64,000 nt of DNA from Acetobacteraceae bacterium (lineage in GTDB: Bacteria > Pseudomonadota > Alphaproteobacteria > Acetobacterales > Acetobacteraceae), in NCBI GenBank assembly GCA_024280945.1, contig JAMXLO010000141.1:62001-126000 (forward strand). The letters are read 5' to 3'. The notes under the pieces are model-generated. The model was not told the origin of the DNA. It searched no databases and saw only the letters and a program-made list of their open reading frames with translations. Below, one piece after another: positions 36,918 through 46,825 of the stretch; position 1 is the first letter of the stretch; the number at the start of each line of letters is the position of its first letter. A program made the position numbers and the translations under genes.

Positions 36918-39178
36918 CCTCGCTCAACGCCCCTGATGCCGACAGCGCCGCGCAATCCGGCGATGACCTTCGAGAGATGCGCCACGTCGCGGACGTCGAC
37001 GTCCACCAACGCCTCGATGAAGTCAGATTGGCGGTTGACGATTTTTAGGCTGGTAACCGCCCCTTCCTGCTTGGCGATGGCATTGGTCAGGTTTGCCAGT
37101 GCGGCCGGCTCGTTGGCGCCGATGACGCTGAGCCGTGCGGTGTGGTGCGATGACTTGCCGTTGCTCTTGGCGCCACCGAGAGCAGCATAGTTCCAATCGA
37201 CCTCGATGAACCGCTCCGGCGTCGCTGCGAAGCCAGTCAGGGTCGGACAGTCGCGCCCGTGAATGGTGACACCCTTGCCGGTGGTGACGATGCCGACGAT
37301 GTCGTCCCCCGGCACCGGATGGCAGCAGCCGGCGAAGTGATACGCCATTCCCGGCACCAGGCCGGTGATCTCCATATCGAAATCGGTGCGATGGGCCTGC
37401 CGGCCCGCGCGTGGTGGCGGCGCGGGGACCACGCGCGGCGCCCTTGGCGACTGGCGCAGTTCCGGATAAGCCGCGTGCACGACGTCCCTCGGCCCGATAT
37501 TGCCATTGCCCACCGCAACGTAGAGGTCCTGCACGCTGCTGAGCTTCAGCGTCTTGAGCGCCGGCTCCAGTACCTTCTCGGAACCGTCCACCCCGGCCTG
37601 GCGGAATGCCTTCGCCAGTTCCGCCTTCCCCGCGTCAAGTTGCTGCTGCCGCTGCTGCTGGTGGAGGAAGCGGCGGATCCGTGCGCGCGCCTTGCCGGTG
37701 ACGACAAACCGCTCCCATTGCGGCGACGGCGTGCCGCCGCGGGCGGTCATGATCTCGACCTGATCGCCGTTCTGTAATTGATGCCTGAGCGGCAGTAGCC
37801 GCCCATTGACCTTCGCGCCGACGCAGGCGTCGCCTACCTGGCTGTGCACGGCATAGGCAAAGTCGACCGGTGTCGCGCCACGCGGCAACTGGATCAGCTG
37901 TCCCTTAGGGGTGAAGCAGAAAACTTGATCCTGATAGAGTTCGAGTTTGGTGTTCTCGAGAAAGTCGTCCGGGGCGGCGGAGTTCTCCAGGATCTCCAGC
38001 AAATCCTGCACCCAGCGGAAGCGCTGCAGGTCGCCGCGGTCAGGCTTCTGGTCCGGTGCCTTATAGACCCAGTGCGCCGCGACCCCGTTCTCGGCAATAT
38101 CGTTCATGTCCGCGGTGCGTATCTGGATCTCGATCTTCTGGTTGCGCGGCTCGCGCAGCGTGACACCAGTATGCAGGCTCTGATAGCCGTTGGACTTCGG
38201 CGTCGAGATGTAGTCCTTGAAGCGGCCGGCGATGACCGGATAGGCCGAATGCACGGCCCCCAAGGCGGCATAGCAGGCCTCCTTGGTCGGCACCACAATG
38301 CGGAAGGCCATGATGTCGGAAAGCTGCTCGAAGGCCACATTGCGGCGGTGCATCTTCTCCCAGATCGAGTAGGGGGACTTCTCCCGTCCGACGACCTCGG
38401 TCACCCTGACACCGGCCTCCTCGCAGACCTCCTTGAGCTCGGCGCGCACCTCCTCGATCACATCGGCACCTTGGCCACGCAGGAAATTCAGCCGCGCCTG
38501 GATCGTCGAATAGGCCTCGGGCTCAAGCTGCTCGAATGACAGCGTCTGCAGTTCGGTCTTCACTGCGTCCATGCCGATGCGTTCGGCGAGCGGAGCGTAG
38601 ATCTCCATCGTCTCGCGCGCGATGCGCCGCCGCCGCTCCTGGTCCTGCACAAAATGCAGGGTGCGCATATTGTGCAGCCGGTCGGCCAGCTTCACCAGCA
38701 GGACGCGAATATCGCGGCTGATGGCGAGGACCAGCTTGCGGAAATTCTCCGCCTGCTTGGTGCGGTCCGACTGCAGCTCCAGCCGGGTCAGCTTGGTAAC
38801 GCCGTCGACCAGCCCGGCGATCTCGCCGCCGAACCTGGTCTGGATCTCGGGCAGCTTGACCGGGGTGTCCTCAATCACGTCGTGCAGCAGGCCGGTGGCG
38901 ATCGAGGCGGTGTCCAGGCGGTAGTTGGCGAGGATGTCGGCAACCGCGACCGGGTGCGTGATATAGGGGTCGCCGTTGTCGCGCCGCTGCGTTGCGTGCG
39001 CCTCCACGGCCACCGCATAGGCGGCGTCGATCACGGTGGTGTCAGCCTTAGGGTCGTAGGCGTGCAGCTTCTCGGTCAGGCGCCGGGTTGGCGCCTCCGC
39101 CAGCGCCAGGCCGTCAGGCGCGAAGACCGGGGCAAGGCCTGGCCTCGTGATCGCGCTGCCTGCGCCCCCCGATGTCAT
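36914..39178 (-). CDS. rsh: Bifunctional (p)ppGpp synthetase/hydrolase (RelA/SpoT homologue)
   Basis: 754 residues with the complete long-RSH order: HD hydrolase domain ([14 protein letters not shown] intact, so hydrolase is likely active), synthetase domain ([33 protein letters not shown]), TGS domain ([20 protein letters not shown]) and a C-terminal ACT domain. It makes and breaks the stringent-response alarmone. It lies between rpoZ and acpS on the same strand, a common alphaproteobacterial arrangement. Confidence 0.95.
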   Translation of the reverse strand: MTSGGAGSAITRPGLAPVFAPDGLALAEAPTRRLTEKLHAYDPKADTTVIDAAYAVAVEAHATQRRDNGDPYITHPVAVADILANYRLDTASIATGLLHDVIEDTPVKLPEIQTRFGGEIAGLVDGVTKLTRLELQSDRTKQAENFRKLVLAISRDIRVLLVKLADRLHNMRTLHFVQDQERRRRIARETMEIYAPLAERIGMDAVKTELQTLSFEQLEPEAYSTIQARLNFLRGQGADVIEEVRAELKEVCEEAGVRVTEVVGREKSPYSIWEKMHRRNVAFEQLSDIMAFRIVVPTKEACYAALGAVHSAYPVIAGRFKDYISTPKSNGYQSLHTGVTLREPRNQKIEIQIRTADMNDIAENGVAAHWVYKAPDQKPDRGDLQRFRWVQDLLEILENSAAPDDFLENTKLELYQDQVFCFTPKGQLIQLPRGATPVDFAYAVHSQVGDACVGAKVNGRLLPLRHQLQNGDQVEIMTARGGTPSPQWERFVVTGKARARIRRFLHQQQRQQQLDAGKAELAKAFRQAGVDGSEKVLEPALKTLKLSSVQDLYVAVGNGNIGPRDVVHAAYPELRQSPRAPRVVPAPPPRAGRQAHRTDFDMEITGLVPGMAYHFAGCCHPVPGDDIVGIVTTGKGVTIHGRDCPTLTGFAATPERFIEVDWNYAALGGAKSNGKSSHHTARLSVIGANEPAALANLTNAIAKQEGAVTSLKIVNRQSDFIEALVDVDVRDVAHLSKVIAGLRGAVGIRGVERG

Positions 39179-39184
39179 TGCCCC

Positions 39185-39592
39185 CTACCGGGGAGGACGG
39201 CCGCCCAGCTCCGCCTCGATGGCCGCTTCGAGATCCTCGGGCGACATCTCTTCGCCTTCGACGGGCAGGCTGGCCGCCTCTTCCTCGGCCGTAACGTCCT
39301 GCAGGCCGAAGATGTTCTGGTCGGTCGGGATCAGGTCCAGCACCTCCTCATCGGCAGGCTCGGGCTCGGGGGCGCGCGACAGCGACTTCACCAAGTCCTG
39401 CTCGATGCGGGTCAGGTCGACCGTCTCGTCGGCGATCTCGCGCAGGGCGACGACGGGGTTCTTGTCATTGTCCCGGTCGATGGTCAGTTCCTCGCCACGG
39501 CTAAGGTTGCGCGCGCGCTGGGCGGCGAGCAGCACGAGCTCGAAGCGGTTGGGAACCTTCTGGACACAATCTTCAACGGTGACGCGCGCCAT
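39185..39592 (-). CDS. rpoZ: RNA polymerase omega subunit
   Basis: 135 residues. The conserved core [36 protein letters not shown] and [17 protein letters not shown] is followed by a long acidic tail ([12 protein letters not shown] and on), typical of alphaproteobacterial omega. It helps assemble RNA polymerase and in other bacteria takes part in the ppGpp-binding site, which fits its place 6 nt before rsh. The start at 39592 was chosen over a longer frame that has no homology. Confidence 0.95.
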   Translation of the reverse strand: MARVTVEDCVQKVPNRFELVLLAAQRARNLSRGEELTIDRDNDKNPVVALREIADETVDLTRIEQDLVKSLSRAPEPEPADEEVLDLIPTDQNIFGLQDVTAEEEAASLPVEGEEMSPEDLEAAIEAELGGRPPR

Positions 39593-39707
39593 GCGCTCTG
39601 CTCCGGGTGCTGAACTTCGGCGAACAACTGATCTAGGCGAGCGACCCCGGCAAAGCAAGCCTGTTGCGCCCGCTTGACCCCGCAGGCGCCGGCGCCATTT
39701 CGGCTCC

Positions 39708-40130
39708 ATGCTCACGCTGCGCCTGCTCGCGCTGTGCCCGTTCGTCCTTGGCGGGTGCGCCATGGCGACGCCTACGCCAGTGGCTGGCACGCAATACGAC
39801 GGCGTATATATCGGTCAGGACAGGCTGGTCAGCGGCGTCGATTTCCAATGCGGCGCGCCGGCTCTGCAGGAACAATTCGAGGTCCGCGGCGGTCGCTTCT
39901 ATTACCCGTTCCAGGTGAGCCCGCCCCGCGTGGCCCCCCTGCCAGTACTGGTTGCCACTGACGGCACTGTGGCTGGACAGATGCAATTCGGCACCGGCGA
40001 CGAGATCAGGGAATTCTCCCGTGACAGTGTCGACTGGGTGTACCTCCGGGGCGGCATAACCGGGACGACCATGGATGCGACGATCACCAACATGCGCTGT
40101 GTACGCCGCCTGATCGCCCATCGCGGCTGA
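39708..40130 (+). CDS. Small lipoprotein of unknown function
   Basis: 140 residues. The signal peptide [16 protein letters not shown] carries a lipobox (LGGC). The mature part is beta-rich with several repeated short strands ([33 protein letters not shown]) and a Cys near each end. I do not recognise the family. It lies between rpoZ and folK on the opposite strand and ends 3 nt before the folK stop. Confidence 0.6.
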   Translation: MLTLRLLALCPFVLGGCAMATPTPVAGTQYDGVYIGQDRLVSGVDFQCGAPALQEQFEVRGGRFYYPFQVSPPRVAPLPVLVATDGTVAGQMQFGTGDEIREFSRDSVDWVYLRGGITGTTMDATITNMRCVRRLIAHRG

Positions 40131-40133
40131 GCG

Positions 40134-40667
40134 TCAGCCGTTCTGCTGGTCAATCAGCTCAATGGGCTGATGCGGCAGCCCTGCCAGCATATCGCGCACG
40201 GATCGGCGATAGACCGGATGCACCCAGGTTGGCGCAACTTCAAGTAGCGGCACCAGAACGAATGCGCGAGTATGTGCGCGTGGATGTGGCAATATCGGGT
40301 CCGGTGCAGCCCGTACCCTCTGTCCACCTTCTCCCATTGAGATGATGTCGAGGTCGAGTGTGCGCGCAGCGTTGCGCTCGCCTTTCACGCGACCTGCATG
40401 CGACTCGATCCCCTGCAGTCGCAGCAGCAACTCTGCGGGGTCCGGTTGCACCGCGCCTGCTGGCGGAGCGAGATGGGCAACGCCATTGACGTAGAAGGGC
40501 TGGTCAGATGGAGGAAGCGGTCCTGTACTGTACCATCGTGACAAGCCGCGAAGGTGCAAGTTCAGCAATCCGTTCAGTTGCAGCGCAGCCCATCGCACAG
40601 TATCGAGCGGTGAATCGCCATTTGGCCCTGGCAAATTCGCTCCTATGCCAATCAAGACCATCAGCAA
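40134..40667 (-). CDS. folK: HPPK, 2-amino-4-hydroxy-6-hydroxymethyldihydropteridine diphosphokinase
   Basis: 177 residues. The family pattern is clear: VLIGIGANLPGPNGDSPLDT, LRGLSRWYSTGPLPPSDQPFYVNGV, RTLDLDIISM (the Mg/ATP motif) and LPHPRAHTRAFVLVPLLEVAP. It adds pyrophosphate to the pterin in folate synthesis. folP and folB are not adjacent in this window. Confidence 0.95.
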   Translation of the reverse strand: MLMVLIGIGANLPGPNGDSPLDTVRWAALQLNGLLNLHLRGLSRWYSTGPLPPSDQPFYVNGVAHLAPPAGAVQPDPAELLLRLQGIESHAGRVKGERNAARTLDLDIISMGEGGQRVRAAPDPILPHPRAHTRAFVLVPLLEVAPTWVHPVYRRSVRDMLAGLPHQPIELIDQQNG

Positions 40668-40673
40668 CGATCT

Positions 40674-40679
40674 TTGACA
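40674..40679 (+). promoter_or_regulatory. Candidate -35 box for the NYN gene
   Basis: A consensus TTGACA sits in the divergent folK/NYN intergenic region. No strong -10 is found 16-18 nt on, so the promoter call is weak. Confidence 0.25.
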
Positions 40680-40802
40680 GGCAGTTCACAATTCGGCAGG
40701 AAACTGCGATGATTTACTTCGCGATCGCCCCGGTATCCACCTATTCGCCGGTCAGCACGCATTCCGCTCGGTTCACGCCGCTGCTTCGAGAGGTTGAGTT
40801 CG

Positions 40803-41408
40803 ATGCATTTCCTACCGACAGAACGGATCGCTCTGTTCATTGATGGCGCCAATCTTTACTCCGCTTCGCGCAATCTCGGTTTCGACGTCGACTACCGTAA
40901 CCTGCTGGAGTTCTTTCGCCGCAAGGCGCATGTCATCCGCGCCTACTACTACTCCGCTGTATTGGAAACCGACGAATACTCGCCACTAAAGCCCCTCACC
41001 GACTGGCTCGCCTATAATGGTTATACGCTGGTGACCAAACCGGCAAAGGAGTTCACTGACGCCGCCGGTCGACGGCGGGTGAAGGGCAATATGGACATCG
41101 AGGTCGCGGTGGACATGTTGGAATTGGCGCCGCGAATTGACCACGCCGTATTGTTCAGCGGCGATTCCGACTTCCGCCGGCTGGTCGAGGCCATGCAGCG
41201 GAAGGGAGTCCGGGTATCGGTGGTTTCCTCGATTCGCACCAGCCCGCCCATGGTGGCCGATGAACTTCGTCGACAGGCCGATCAGTTCCTGGAACTCGCG
41301 GACATCGCGCCGGAATTTACGCGGCGGCAGACAGAGCCGCGCGTTCGCCCGGTGCCGCTGCGGCAGACGCCTGCGGAACCGTTTCCTGATCCCCACGACG
41401 CGGCGTGA
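40803..41408 (+). CDS. NYN domain (LabA/DUF88-like) protein
   Basis: 201 residues. PIN-like ribonuclease-fold acidic residues are visible: FIDGANLYSASR at the start, KGNMDIEVAVDMLELAP in the middle and LFSGDSDFRRLVEAM after it. Members may be RNases or RNA-processing proteins; activity is predicted only. Such genes are often found near rsh and folK in alphaproteobacteria. GAGAGGTTGAG upstream supports the ATG at 40803. The next gene starts inside its stop (GTGA). Confidence 0.85.
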   Translation: MHFLPTERIALFIDGANLYSASRNLGFDVDYRNLLEFFRRKAHVIRAYYYSAVLETDEYSPLKPLTDWLAYNGYTLVTKPAKEFTDAAGRRRVKGNMDIEVAVDMLELAPRIDHAVLFSGDSDFRRLVEAMQRKGVRVSVVSSIRTSPPMVADELRRQADQFLELADIAPEFTRRQTEPRVRPVPLRQTPAEPFPDPHDAA

Positions 41409-42058
41409 TCCCGGGCACCGGCGTGACGCCGCCGGCTGACTGCACGATTTGCCCGCGACTCGCGGACTACCGGCATGCGAATCGTGCAGCGCATCCGGAC
41501 TGGTTCAATGCGCCAGTCCCAAGTTTCGGCAGCCTCGATGCAGGGTTGTTGATCGTCGGCTTGGCACCCGGTGTGCGCGGCGCCAACCGGACCGGACGAC
41601 CGTTCACGGGGGACTATGCCGGCGAGCTGCTCTATCGAACGCTGTTGGATTTCGGCTTGGCACGCGGCCAATATGGCGCCGACCCGCAAGACGGGCTGAC
41701 TTTGGCGAACTGCCGCGTCACCAACGCCGTCCGTTGCGTTCCGCCAGCCAACCTACCGACCCCGGCCGAGACTCACGCATGCAACGCTTTCCTCGCCAGG
41801 GAGATCGGTGCAATGCCGCGGTTGCGCGGCCTGCTGGCACTCGGAGGCACTGCGCATAACGCCGTCCTGCGCGCGCACGGCATGCGCCCTGCGCGGATTC
41901 CGTTCCGCCACGGCTCGCTCCATCCTTTGTCCGATGGCCGCCTGCTCGCGGATAGCTACCATGTGTCGCGACTCAACACGAACACTGGCCGCCTCACCGA
42001 GGCGATGTTCCGCTCGGTCGTGCAGGCGTTGCTTGACCGGATGGCGACCCTGGCCTAG
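41405..42058 (+). CDS. Type 5 uracil-DNA glycosylase (UdgB-like)
   Basis: 217 residues from a GTG start overlapping the NYN gene's stop (GTGA at 41405-41408). Motifs fit family 5: Cys residues CTICPRL near the N-terminus, VGLAPGVRGANRTGRPFTGD (residues about 48-67), VTNAVRCVPP and SYHVSRLNTNTGRLT near the end. The Cys set (two N-terminal, RC, THAC) suggests a 4Fe-4S cluster. It excises uracil and some other damaged bases. It converges with the peroxidase gene by a 4-nt overlap. Confidence 0.88.
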   Translation: MIPGTGVTPPADCTICPRLADYRHANRAAHPDWFNAPVPSFGSLDAGLLIVGLAPGVRGANRTGRPFTGDYAGELLYRTLLDFGLARGQYGADPQDGLTLANCRVTNAVRCVPPANLPTPAETHACNAFLAREIGAMPRLRGLLALGGTAHNAVLRAHGMRPARIPFRHGSLHPLSDGRLLADSYHVSRLNTNTGRLTEAMFRSVVQALLDRMATLA

Positions 42059-42603
42059 CCGGTCGATTTCGCGAGTTCCACCTCGATTGCCTGACGCAGC
42101 TTGGGGCCCTGTGGCTCATCGCCGGCTCCGAATGTGCCCGCGATGCGACCGTCGCGGCCGATCAGCACCTTGTTGAAATTCCAACTGGGCTCCCACCGAC
42201 GTTGCTCGCGAACCCAGCCATAGAATGGAGCTACGCCTGCGCCACGAACGTGAGCAATTCCCGCCATAGGAAATTCAACACCGAAGGTATTCTCGCAGAA
42301 TGTCTTCACAGTCTTGTTGTCGGCTGACTCCTGGTTGAAGTCCTGGCTTGGCACACCGATCACTGTCAGTCCGCGCAGCGAGTCCGCCTTCTGCAGCTTC
42401 TCCAATCCCTCGTATTGATACGTGTAACCACAGGAGCTGGCCGTGTTCACCACCAGCAGCACGCGTCCCCGGAACTGCGCGAAATCGAGAGTTCCTTCAT
42501 CGATCGACGGGAATGCGAAATCCCACGCCAGCCGCTCCTTGTCTGCCGCCATTCCAACCCCCAATGCTGCGATCAGTACCATGCGGCGCGTCGCGTCAGC
42601 CAT
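42055..42603 (-). CDS. Glutathione peroxidase-family protein
   Basis: 182 residues. The peroxidatic Cys58 lies in VVNTASSCGYTYQYEGL, with VIGVPSQDFNQE and PSWNFNKVLIGRDG later (the Trp/Asn region). It is the Cys, not selenocysteine, version; such bacterial enzymes usually use thioredoxin. The N-terminal 20 residues (MVLIAALGVGMAA) look like a short signal peptide, suggesting periplasmic action. It overlaps the molybdopterin gene by 8 nt. Confidence 0.88.
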   Translation of the reverse strand: MADATRRMVLIAALGVGMAADKERLAWDFAFPSIDEGTLDFAQFRGRVLLVVNTASSCGYTYQYEGLEKLQKADSLRGLTVIGVPSQDFNQESADNKTVKTFCENTFGVEFPMAGIAHVRGAGVAPFYGWVREQRRWEPSWNFNKVLIGRDGRIAGTFGAGDEPQGPKLRQAIEVELAKSTG

Positions 42604-43231
42604 AGCGCTGCTCCTGCCATGGGTCGCCGTTGTTGTGGTAGCCGCGCTGCTCCCAGAAGCCGGGATGATCGCTGATGGTGAACTGGATGCGCCGCAGCCA
42701 CTTCGCTGATTTCCAAAAGTACAAGCGAGGGATCAGCAGGCGCACCGGCCCGCCATGCGCCCGGCTCAATGGCTTGCCCTCCCACGCATGCACCAGATAA
42801 ACGTCGGGCTGGTTGAACTGCTCCAGCCGCACATTCGACGTATAGCCATCGAAGCTGTGGAAAAGAACGTGGCGCGCCTCCGGTTTCGGCTGCACGATGT
42901 CGAGCAGAGCACGCGCCGACACGCCGGTCCAATAATTGTCATAGCGCGACCACTGCGTGACGCAGTGAATGTCAGAGACGCTTTCGCTCTGCGGCAGCGC
43001 CATGAATTCGTCGAGGGATAGGCTGAGTCGGTGCTCCACCGCCCCATCGACATCGAGGCGGAATTTTTGCGGCGTCACGTTGGGTTCCGCGCCAAGATCG
43101 AGCACTGGCCAGTCACGCACCAGCCGTTGACCTGGGGGCAGGCGATCGCGTGCGGGGTCGCCGATGCTTCCGGTCAGCAGCCGACCCTTGCGCGCCCAAC
43201 GCTGCTTTGACTCGATCAGCTTGTCGTTCAT
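42596..43231 (-). CDS. Sulfite oxidase-like molybdopterin oxidoreductase
   Basis: 211 residues, no signal peptide. The oxidored_molyb pattern is clear: LSLDEFMALPQ, the Mo-ligand Cys90 in SDIHCVTQWSR, HAWEGKPLSRAHGGPVRLLIP and YFWKSAKWLRRIQF. It is a short cytoplasmic-type homologue of sulfite oxidase and of MsrP (a second family member lies near 20.6 kb). The substrate is unknown. It is directly adjacent to smpB and overlaps the glutathione peroxidase gene, giving a likely oxidative-repair grouping. Confidence 0.87.
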   Translation of the reverse strand: MNDKLIESKQRWARKGRLLTGSIGDPARDRLPPGQRLVRDWPVLDLGAEPNVTPQKFRLDVDGAVEHRLSLSLDEFMALPQSESVSDIHCVTQWSRYDNYWTGVSARALLDIVQPKPEARHVLFHSFDGYTSNVRLEQFNQPDVYLVHAWEGKPLSRAHGGPVRLLIPRLYFWKSAKWLRRIQFTISDHPGFWEQRGYHNNGDPWQEQRYG

Positions 43232-43717
43232 TCAGCCCCTTGCCCGCATCAGCCGTGCCTTGTCGCGCTGCCAGTCACGCTCGGCGATCGCCGCGCGCTT
43301 GTCCTGCTTCTTGCGACCTTCCCCCAGTCCCAGCAGCACCTTGGCGCGTCCGCGCTCGTTGAAGTGGATCTGCAGGGGCACCAGCGTGATGCCCTCGCGT
43401 GACACCGCGCCGGCGAGGGTGCGGATCTGCTTGCGTGACAGCAGCAGCTTGCGCGGGGCACGCGGTTCGAAGCGCGACAGCACGCCGCCCTGGTATTCCG
43501 GGATATACGCGTTGAACAACCACATCTCGCCGTCACGCTCGCCGGCCCAGGCCTCTGACAATGTGGCGCGGCCATTGCGCAACGACTTCACCTCGGGACC
43601 CTTCAGCACGAGGCCGGCTTCCACCGTGTCCTTGATCGCATAATTGAACCGCGCCTTGCGGTTCTGCGCCGCAACGCCGTGCGAGATCAGGCCCTTCTTG
43701 GTCTTCGCATCAGCCAT
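43232..43717 (-). CDS. smpB: SsrA-binding protein SmpB
   Basis: 161 residues. The OB-fold core AQNRKARFNYAIKDTVEAG, LKGPEVKSLRNGRATLSEAW and IHFNERGRAKVLLGLGEGRK is followed by the usual basic tail (KRAAIAERDWQRDKARLM). It binds tmRNA for rescue of stalled ribosomes. The start at 43717 (MADAKTKKG) was preferred over a Met two codons upstream. The ssrA gene is not seen in this window. Confidence 0.95.
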   Translation of the reverse strand: MADAKTKKGLISHGVAAQNRKARFNYAIKDTVEAGLVLKGPEVKSLRNGRATLSEAWAGERDGEMWLFNAYIPEYQGGVLSRFEPRAPRKLLLSRKQIRTLAGAVSREGITLVPLQIHFNERGRAKVLLGLGEGRKKQDKRAAIAERDWQRDKARLMRARG

Positions 43718-43727
43718 CAGCAATATT

Positions 43728-43777
43728 CACCACGAAGGACACAAACGCACAAACGCCGCGCTGGTGGCCTCGTGGTG
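43728..43777. repeat. Inverted-repeat element between smpB and dapA
   Basis: CACCACGA (43728-43735) pairs with TCGTGGTG (43770-43777), and the wording TTCACCACGAAGGACAC recalls a dispersed repeat seen in many proteobacterial genomes. It fills most of the 71-nt gap. Confidence 0.6.
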
Positions 43778-43788
43778 CTATGCTTGTA

Positions 43789-44667
43789 TCAGTTCAGCAG
43801 GCCGACATCGGTCATTGCGGCGCGAACCTTGGCCCGCGTGCCATCCATCAGTGGTGCGAGCGGCAGGCGGCAGTGCTCGGACGTCTTGCCCAGCAGCGAT
43901 GCAGCGAATTTCACCGGCGCCGGGCTTGTCTCGGCGAACAATGCATCGTGCAGCGGCACGAGCCGGTTTTGAATCGTGATCGCCTCGCCCAGTCGGCCAT
44001 CCGCCCAGGCATCCTGCATCGCTGCGACCAGGCGTGGCGCGACATTGGCCGTGACACTGATACATCCGACGCCGCCCGCGGCATTGAATGCGAGTGCGGT
44101 GTGGTCCTCGCCGGAAAGCTGACAGAAGTCTTCTCCGCAGGCGCGCCGCGTGTGCAGCGGCCGAGTGAGGTTCGCCGTAGCGTCCTTCACCCCGACGACA
44201 TTCTTGTGCTTCGCCAGTCGCGCCATCGTATCCACACTCATATCGACAACCGAGCGCGGCGGGATGTTGTAGATGATCATCGGCAGATCGACCGCATCGG
44301 CAATCGCCTTGAAGTGCAGGTACATGCCTTCCTGCGTCGGCTTGTTGTAGTACGGCGTAACCACCAGTGTCGCATCGGCGCCCGCCTTCTTGGCGTGGCG
44401 CGCCAGGCTGATCGCCTCTTCCGTACAGTTCGATCCGGCGCCGGCGATCACCGGCACGCGCCCCTTCGCCACTTCGACCGCGATCTCCACCACCCGCTTG
44501 TGTTCGTCATGCGACAGGGTCGGCGACTCGCCAGTGGTACCCACCGGAACCACTGCGTCGGTGCCCTCCTTGATCTGCCAATCGACGAACTCGGCATAGG
44601 CCTTCTCGTCGATCGACCCGTCCGTGCGCATCGGCGTGATCAGTGCGACGAGAGATCCCTTGAACAT
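43789..44667 (-). CDS. dapA: 4-hydroxy-tetrahydrodipicolinate synthase
   Basis: 292 residues. Family motifs: [41 protein letters not shown], the Schiff-base Lys in [11 protein letters not shown], and [10 protein letters not shown]. It condenses pyruvate with aspartate semialdehyde in lysine and meso-diaminopimelate synthesis. The start at 44667 has the usual MFKGSLVAL opening; an upstream in-frame extension is non-homologous. It is divergent from the lytic transglycosylase gene. Confidence 0.95.
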   Translation of the reverse strand: MFKGSLVALITPMRTDGSIDEKAYAEFVDWQIKEGTDAVVPVGTTGESPTLSHDEHKRVVEIAVEVAKGRVPVIAGAGSNCTEEAISLARHAKKAGADATLVVTPYYNKPTQEGMYLHFKAIADAVDLPMIIYNIPPRSVVDMSVDTMARLAKHKNVVGVKDATANLTRPLHTRRACGEDFCQLSGEDHTALAFNAAGGVGCISVTANVAPRLVAAMQDAWADGRLGEAITIQNRLVPLHDALFAETSPAPVKFAASLLGKTSEHCRLPLAPLMDGTRAKVRAAMTDVGLLN

Positions 44668-44754
44668 TGCGCTCTCCCCTGGGTTTGGTGGGCCGGGCAG
44701 GCTAGGCGCGTGGGAGGTGCGCCGCAAGGTCCGGCTGCGCTACAAGGGGCCGCC

Positions 44755-46686
44755 ATGCGCGTTTCGATTCGCCTGCGTTTCGCCTTGCTTGCGGGCCTGG
44801 CCGCGTCACCCGCCGCGGCGCAGCCGGGCGAGCCGATCGCCGCCATCCGCGCGGACCGTTGGGCCGACGCCCAGCGGGCGGCCGCCGCTTACGCCGATCC
44901 AGTCGCCGACAAGCTGGTCACGTATTATCGACTGCTCGCGCCTGGTGGTGCTACTGCCGATGAGATCACTGAATTCAGGGCGCAAAACGCCGATTGGCCG
45001 AACCAGGCACTGCTGGAGCGCCGACGGCAGGAGGCGATCTCCACCGATCCCGATCTCGCTTCGACGCTCGCCCAGTGTGACCGCAACAAGCTGACCCTTC
45101 CGGCCACCTTCCTGCACTGTGCCGAGGCACTGGCCACCGCGGGTCGCCATGCCGAAGCGGCTGAGGATGCACGCCGCGCCTGGGTCGGCGGAATCGATGA
45201 TGAGGTGGAGTTCCTGCGCCGCTGGTCTGGCGCGGTGCGGCCTGACGATAACTGGGAGCGGTTCCAGAACCTGGTGCGGTCTGACAGTGCGGCCGCAGCG
45301 CGGCTGCTCCAGCGCCTGGATGCGCAGCACCGCCTGGCGGGGGAAGCACGCCTCGCTTTGCAGCGCGATGCCCCTAACGCGGAGGCGCTGCTGAGCGCCG
45401 TGCCGGCGGCGCTGCGCCGCGAGCCGGACATGATGCTCGACTATGCTCGCTGGCTGCGGCGCGCCGACCGCACAACCGACGCACTGGCGCTATGGCAGCG
45501 CGCCGGCGAAGCCGCGCAACGCGAAGCTCCCGCTGATGAACTTTCTGGTTTCTGGACCGAGCGCAACCTGTTGGCGCGTCGCCTGCTGCGCGACGGCAAA
45601 GCCGCCAAGGCCTATACGCTGGCCAACCAGCATGGCGACGTCGCGGCCGACCAGCTGCTGGATGCCGAGTTCCTTGCCGGTTTCATCGCGCTGCGCCGAC
45701 TCAAAGATCCGGCCGCTGCGCAACGACACTTCAGCACGCTGGCCGAAACATCGAAGGCGGCAATCACCCAGGCGCGCGCACATTACTGGCTTGCACGCGC
45801 CATCGCGGCGAAGGGCGGCGATCCGAAGCCGGAATACCAGCGAGCGGCAGCCTGGCCGACCACCTTCTACGGCCAGCTGGCCGCGTTGGCATTGGGTGAC
45901 GATGCCGTACACCTCGCCGCGCGTATCTCCGCACTGCACGATCCTTCCTACACGCGCGACCAGGTCCTCGCCTTCACGGAACGCGAGGTGGTGCGCGCTG
46001 CGGCGATGCTGGTCGCTTGGAACGACGCACGCAGGGCACGGGCCTTCCTGCTGCGAATGGACGAGCTCGCTCCGGATCCGGCCGATCGCGCCCTGACGGC
46101 GCGGCTCGCGTTGCGCGTTGGGCTGCCTGACACCGCGGTGTTCATCGCGCGCCGCATGGGCCGAGACGGCCTGGCCTTGCCGGAAGCCGGCTGGCCGATC
46201 GCGGCTGAACCGCCTGGGGGGCCCGTCGACACCTCGGTGGCGCTTGGCCTGATCCGGCAAGAGAGCAGCTTCGACGCCGCAGCGATCAGCCCGTCCGGCG
46301 CGCGTGGTCTGATGCAGCTCATGCCGCCTACCGCCCAGGCGGTAGCGAAGCAGATTGGCACCGCCACCTCGCTTGTCTCACTCACCTCTGATCCGGCGCA
46401 CAACATGCGGCTCGGCACAGAATATCTGCGCCAGATGCTGGACCGATTCGACAACTCGCTGCCGCTCGCAATCGCGGCCTACAACGCTGGCCCACATCGT
46501 GTGGACGAGTGGCTGGTCGAGAATGGCGATCCGCGGATCGGCCCGATCGAGATGTTGGACTGGATCGAGCTGATCCCGATCAATGAGACGCGCAACTATG
46601 TGCAGCGCGTGCTGGAGAACGTCGTGATCTACCGCGCGCGCCGCGGCGAGAGCACACCGACGCTGCCTGCACGATGGACACAGTAG
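44755..46686 (+). CDS. Soluble lytic transglycosylase (Slt70-like)
   Basis: 643 residues. A signal peptide (FALLAGLAASPAAAQ) is followed by a long alpha-superhelical (U-shaped) region full of Ala-rich repeats, and a C-terminal SLT domain with catalytic Glu503 in GLIRQESSFDAAAIS, SGARGLMQLMP and AAYNAGPHRVDEW. It cleaves peptidoglycan glycan strands in the periplasm with 1,6-anhydro ends. AAGGGG precedes the ATG at 44755; the open frame extends far upstream but crosses dapA and is not coding. Confidence 0.92.
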   Translation: MRVSIRLRFALLAGLAASPAAAQPGEPIAAIRADRWADAQRAAAAYADPVADKLVTYYRLLAPGGATADEITEFRAQNADWPNQALLERRRQEAISTDPDLASTLAQCDRNKLTLPATFLHCAEALATAGRHAEAAEDARRAWVGGIDDEVEFLRRWSGAVRPDDNWERFQNLVRSDSAAAARLLQRLDAQHRLAGEARLALQRDAPNAEALLSAVPAALRREPDMMLDYARWLRRADRTTDALALWQRAGEAAQREAPADELSGFWTERNLLARRLLRDGKAAKAYTLANQHGDVAADQLLDAEFLAGFIALRRLKDPAAAQRHFSTLAETSKAAITQARAHYWLARAIAAKGGDPKPEYQRAAAWPTTFYGQLAALALGDDAVHLAARISALHDPSYTRDQVLAFTEREVVRAAAMLVAWNDARRARAFLLRMDELAPDPADRALTARLALRVGLPDTAVFIARRMGRDGLALPEAGWPIAAEPPGGPVDTSVALGLIRQESSFDAAAISPSGARGLMQLMPPTAQAVAKQIGTATSLVSLTSDPAHNMRLGTEYLRQMLDRFDNSLPLAIAAYNAGPHRVDEWLVENGDPRIGPIEMLDWIELIPINETRNYVQRVLENVVIYRARRGESTPTLPARWTQ

Positions 46687-46825
46687 TTCATTGCATTTCT
46701 GCCTCGGACGGATTGCCCTTGGTCGCTCGTGAAAGGGGGGACGGCGACACCCCAGACCCCTCTGCTGCGCCGTCCGGGCATCGTGCAGCAAGTGACCCTT
46801 TGCAGCGCGGCGTCACCAACGCCAC

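Noticed and set aside
35880-37190. 436-codon plus-strand frame over dusB, lipoprotein, acpS and rsh
   Set aside because: It crosses four minus-strand genes and shows no homology-like pattern.
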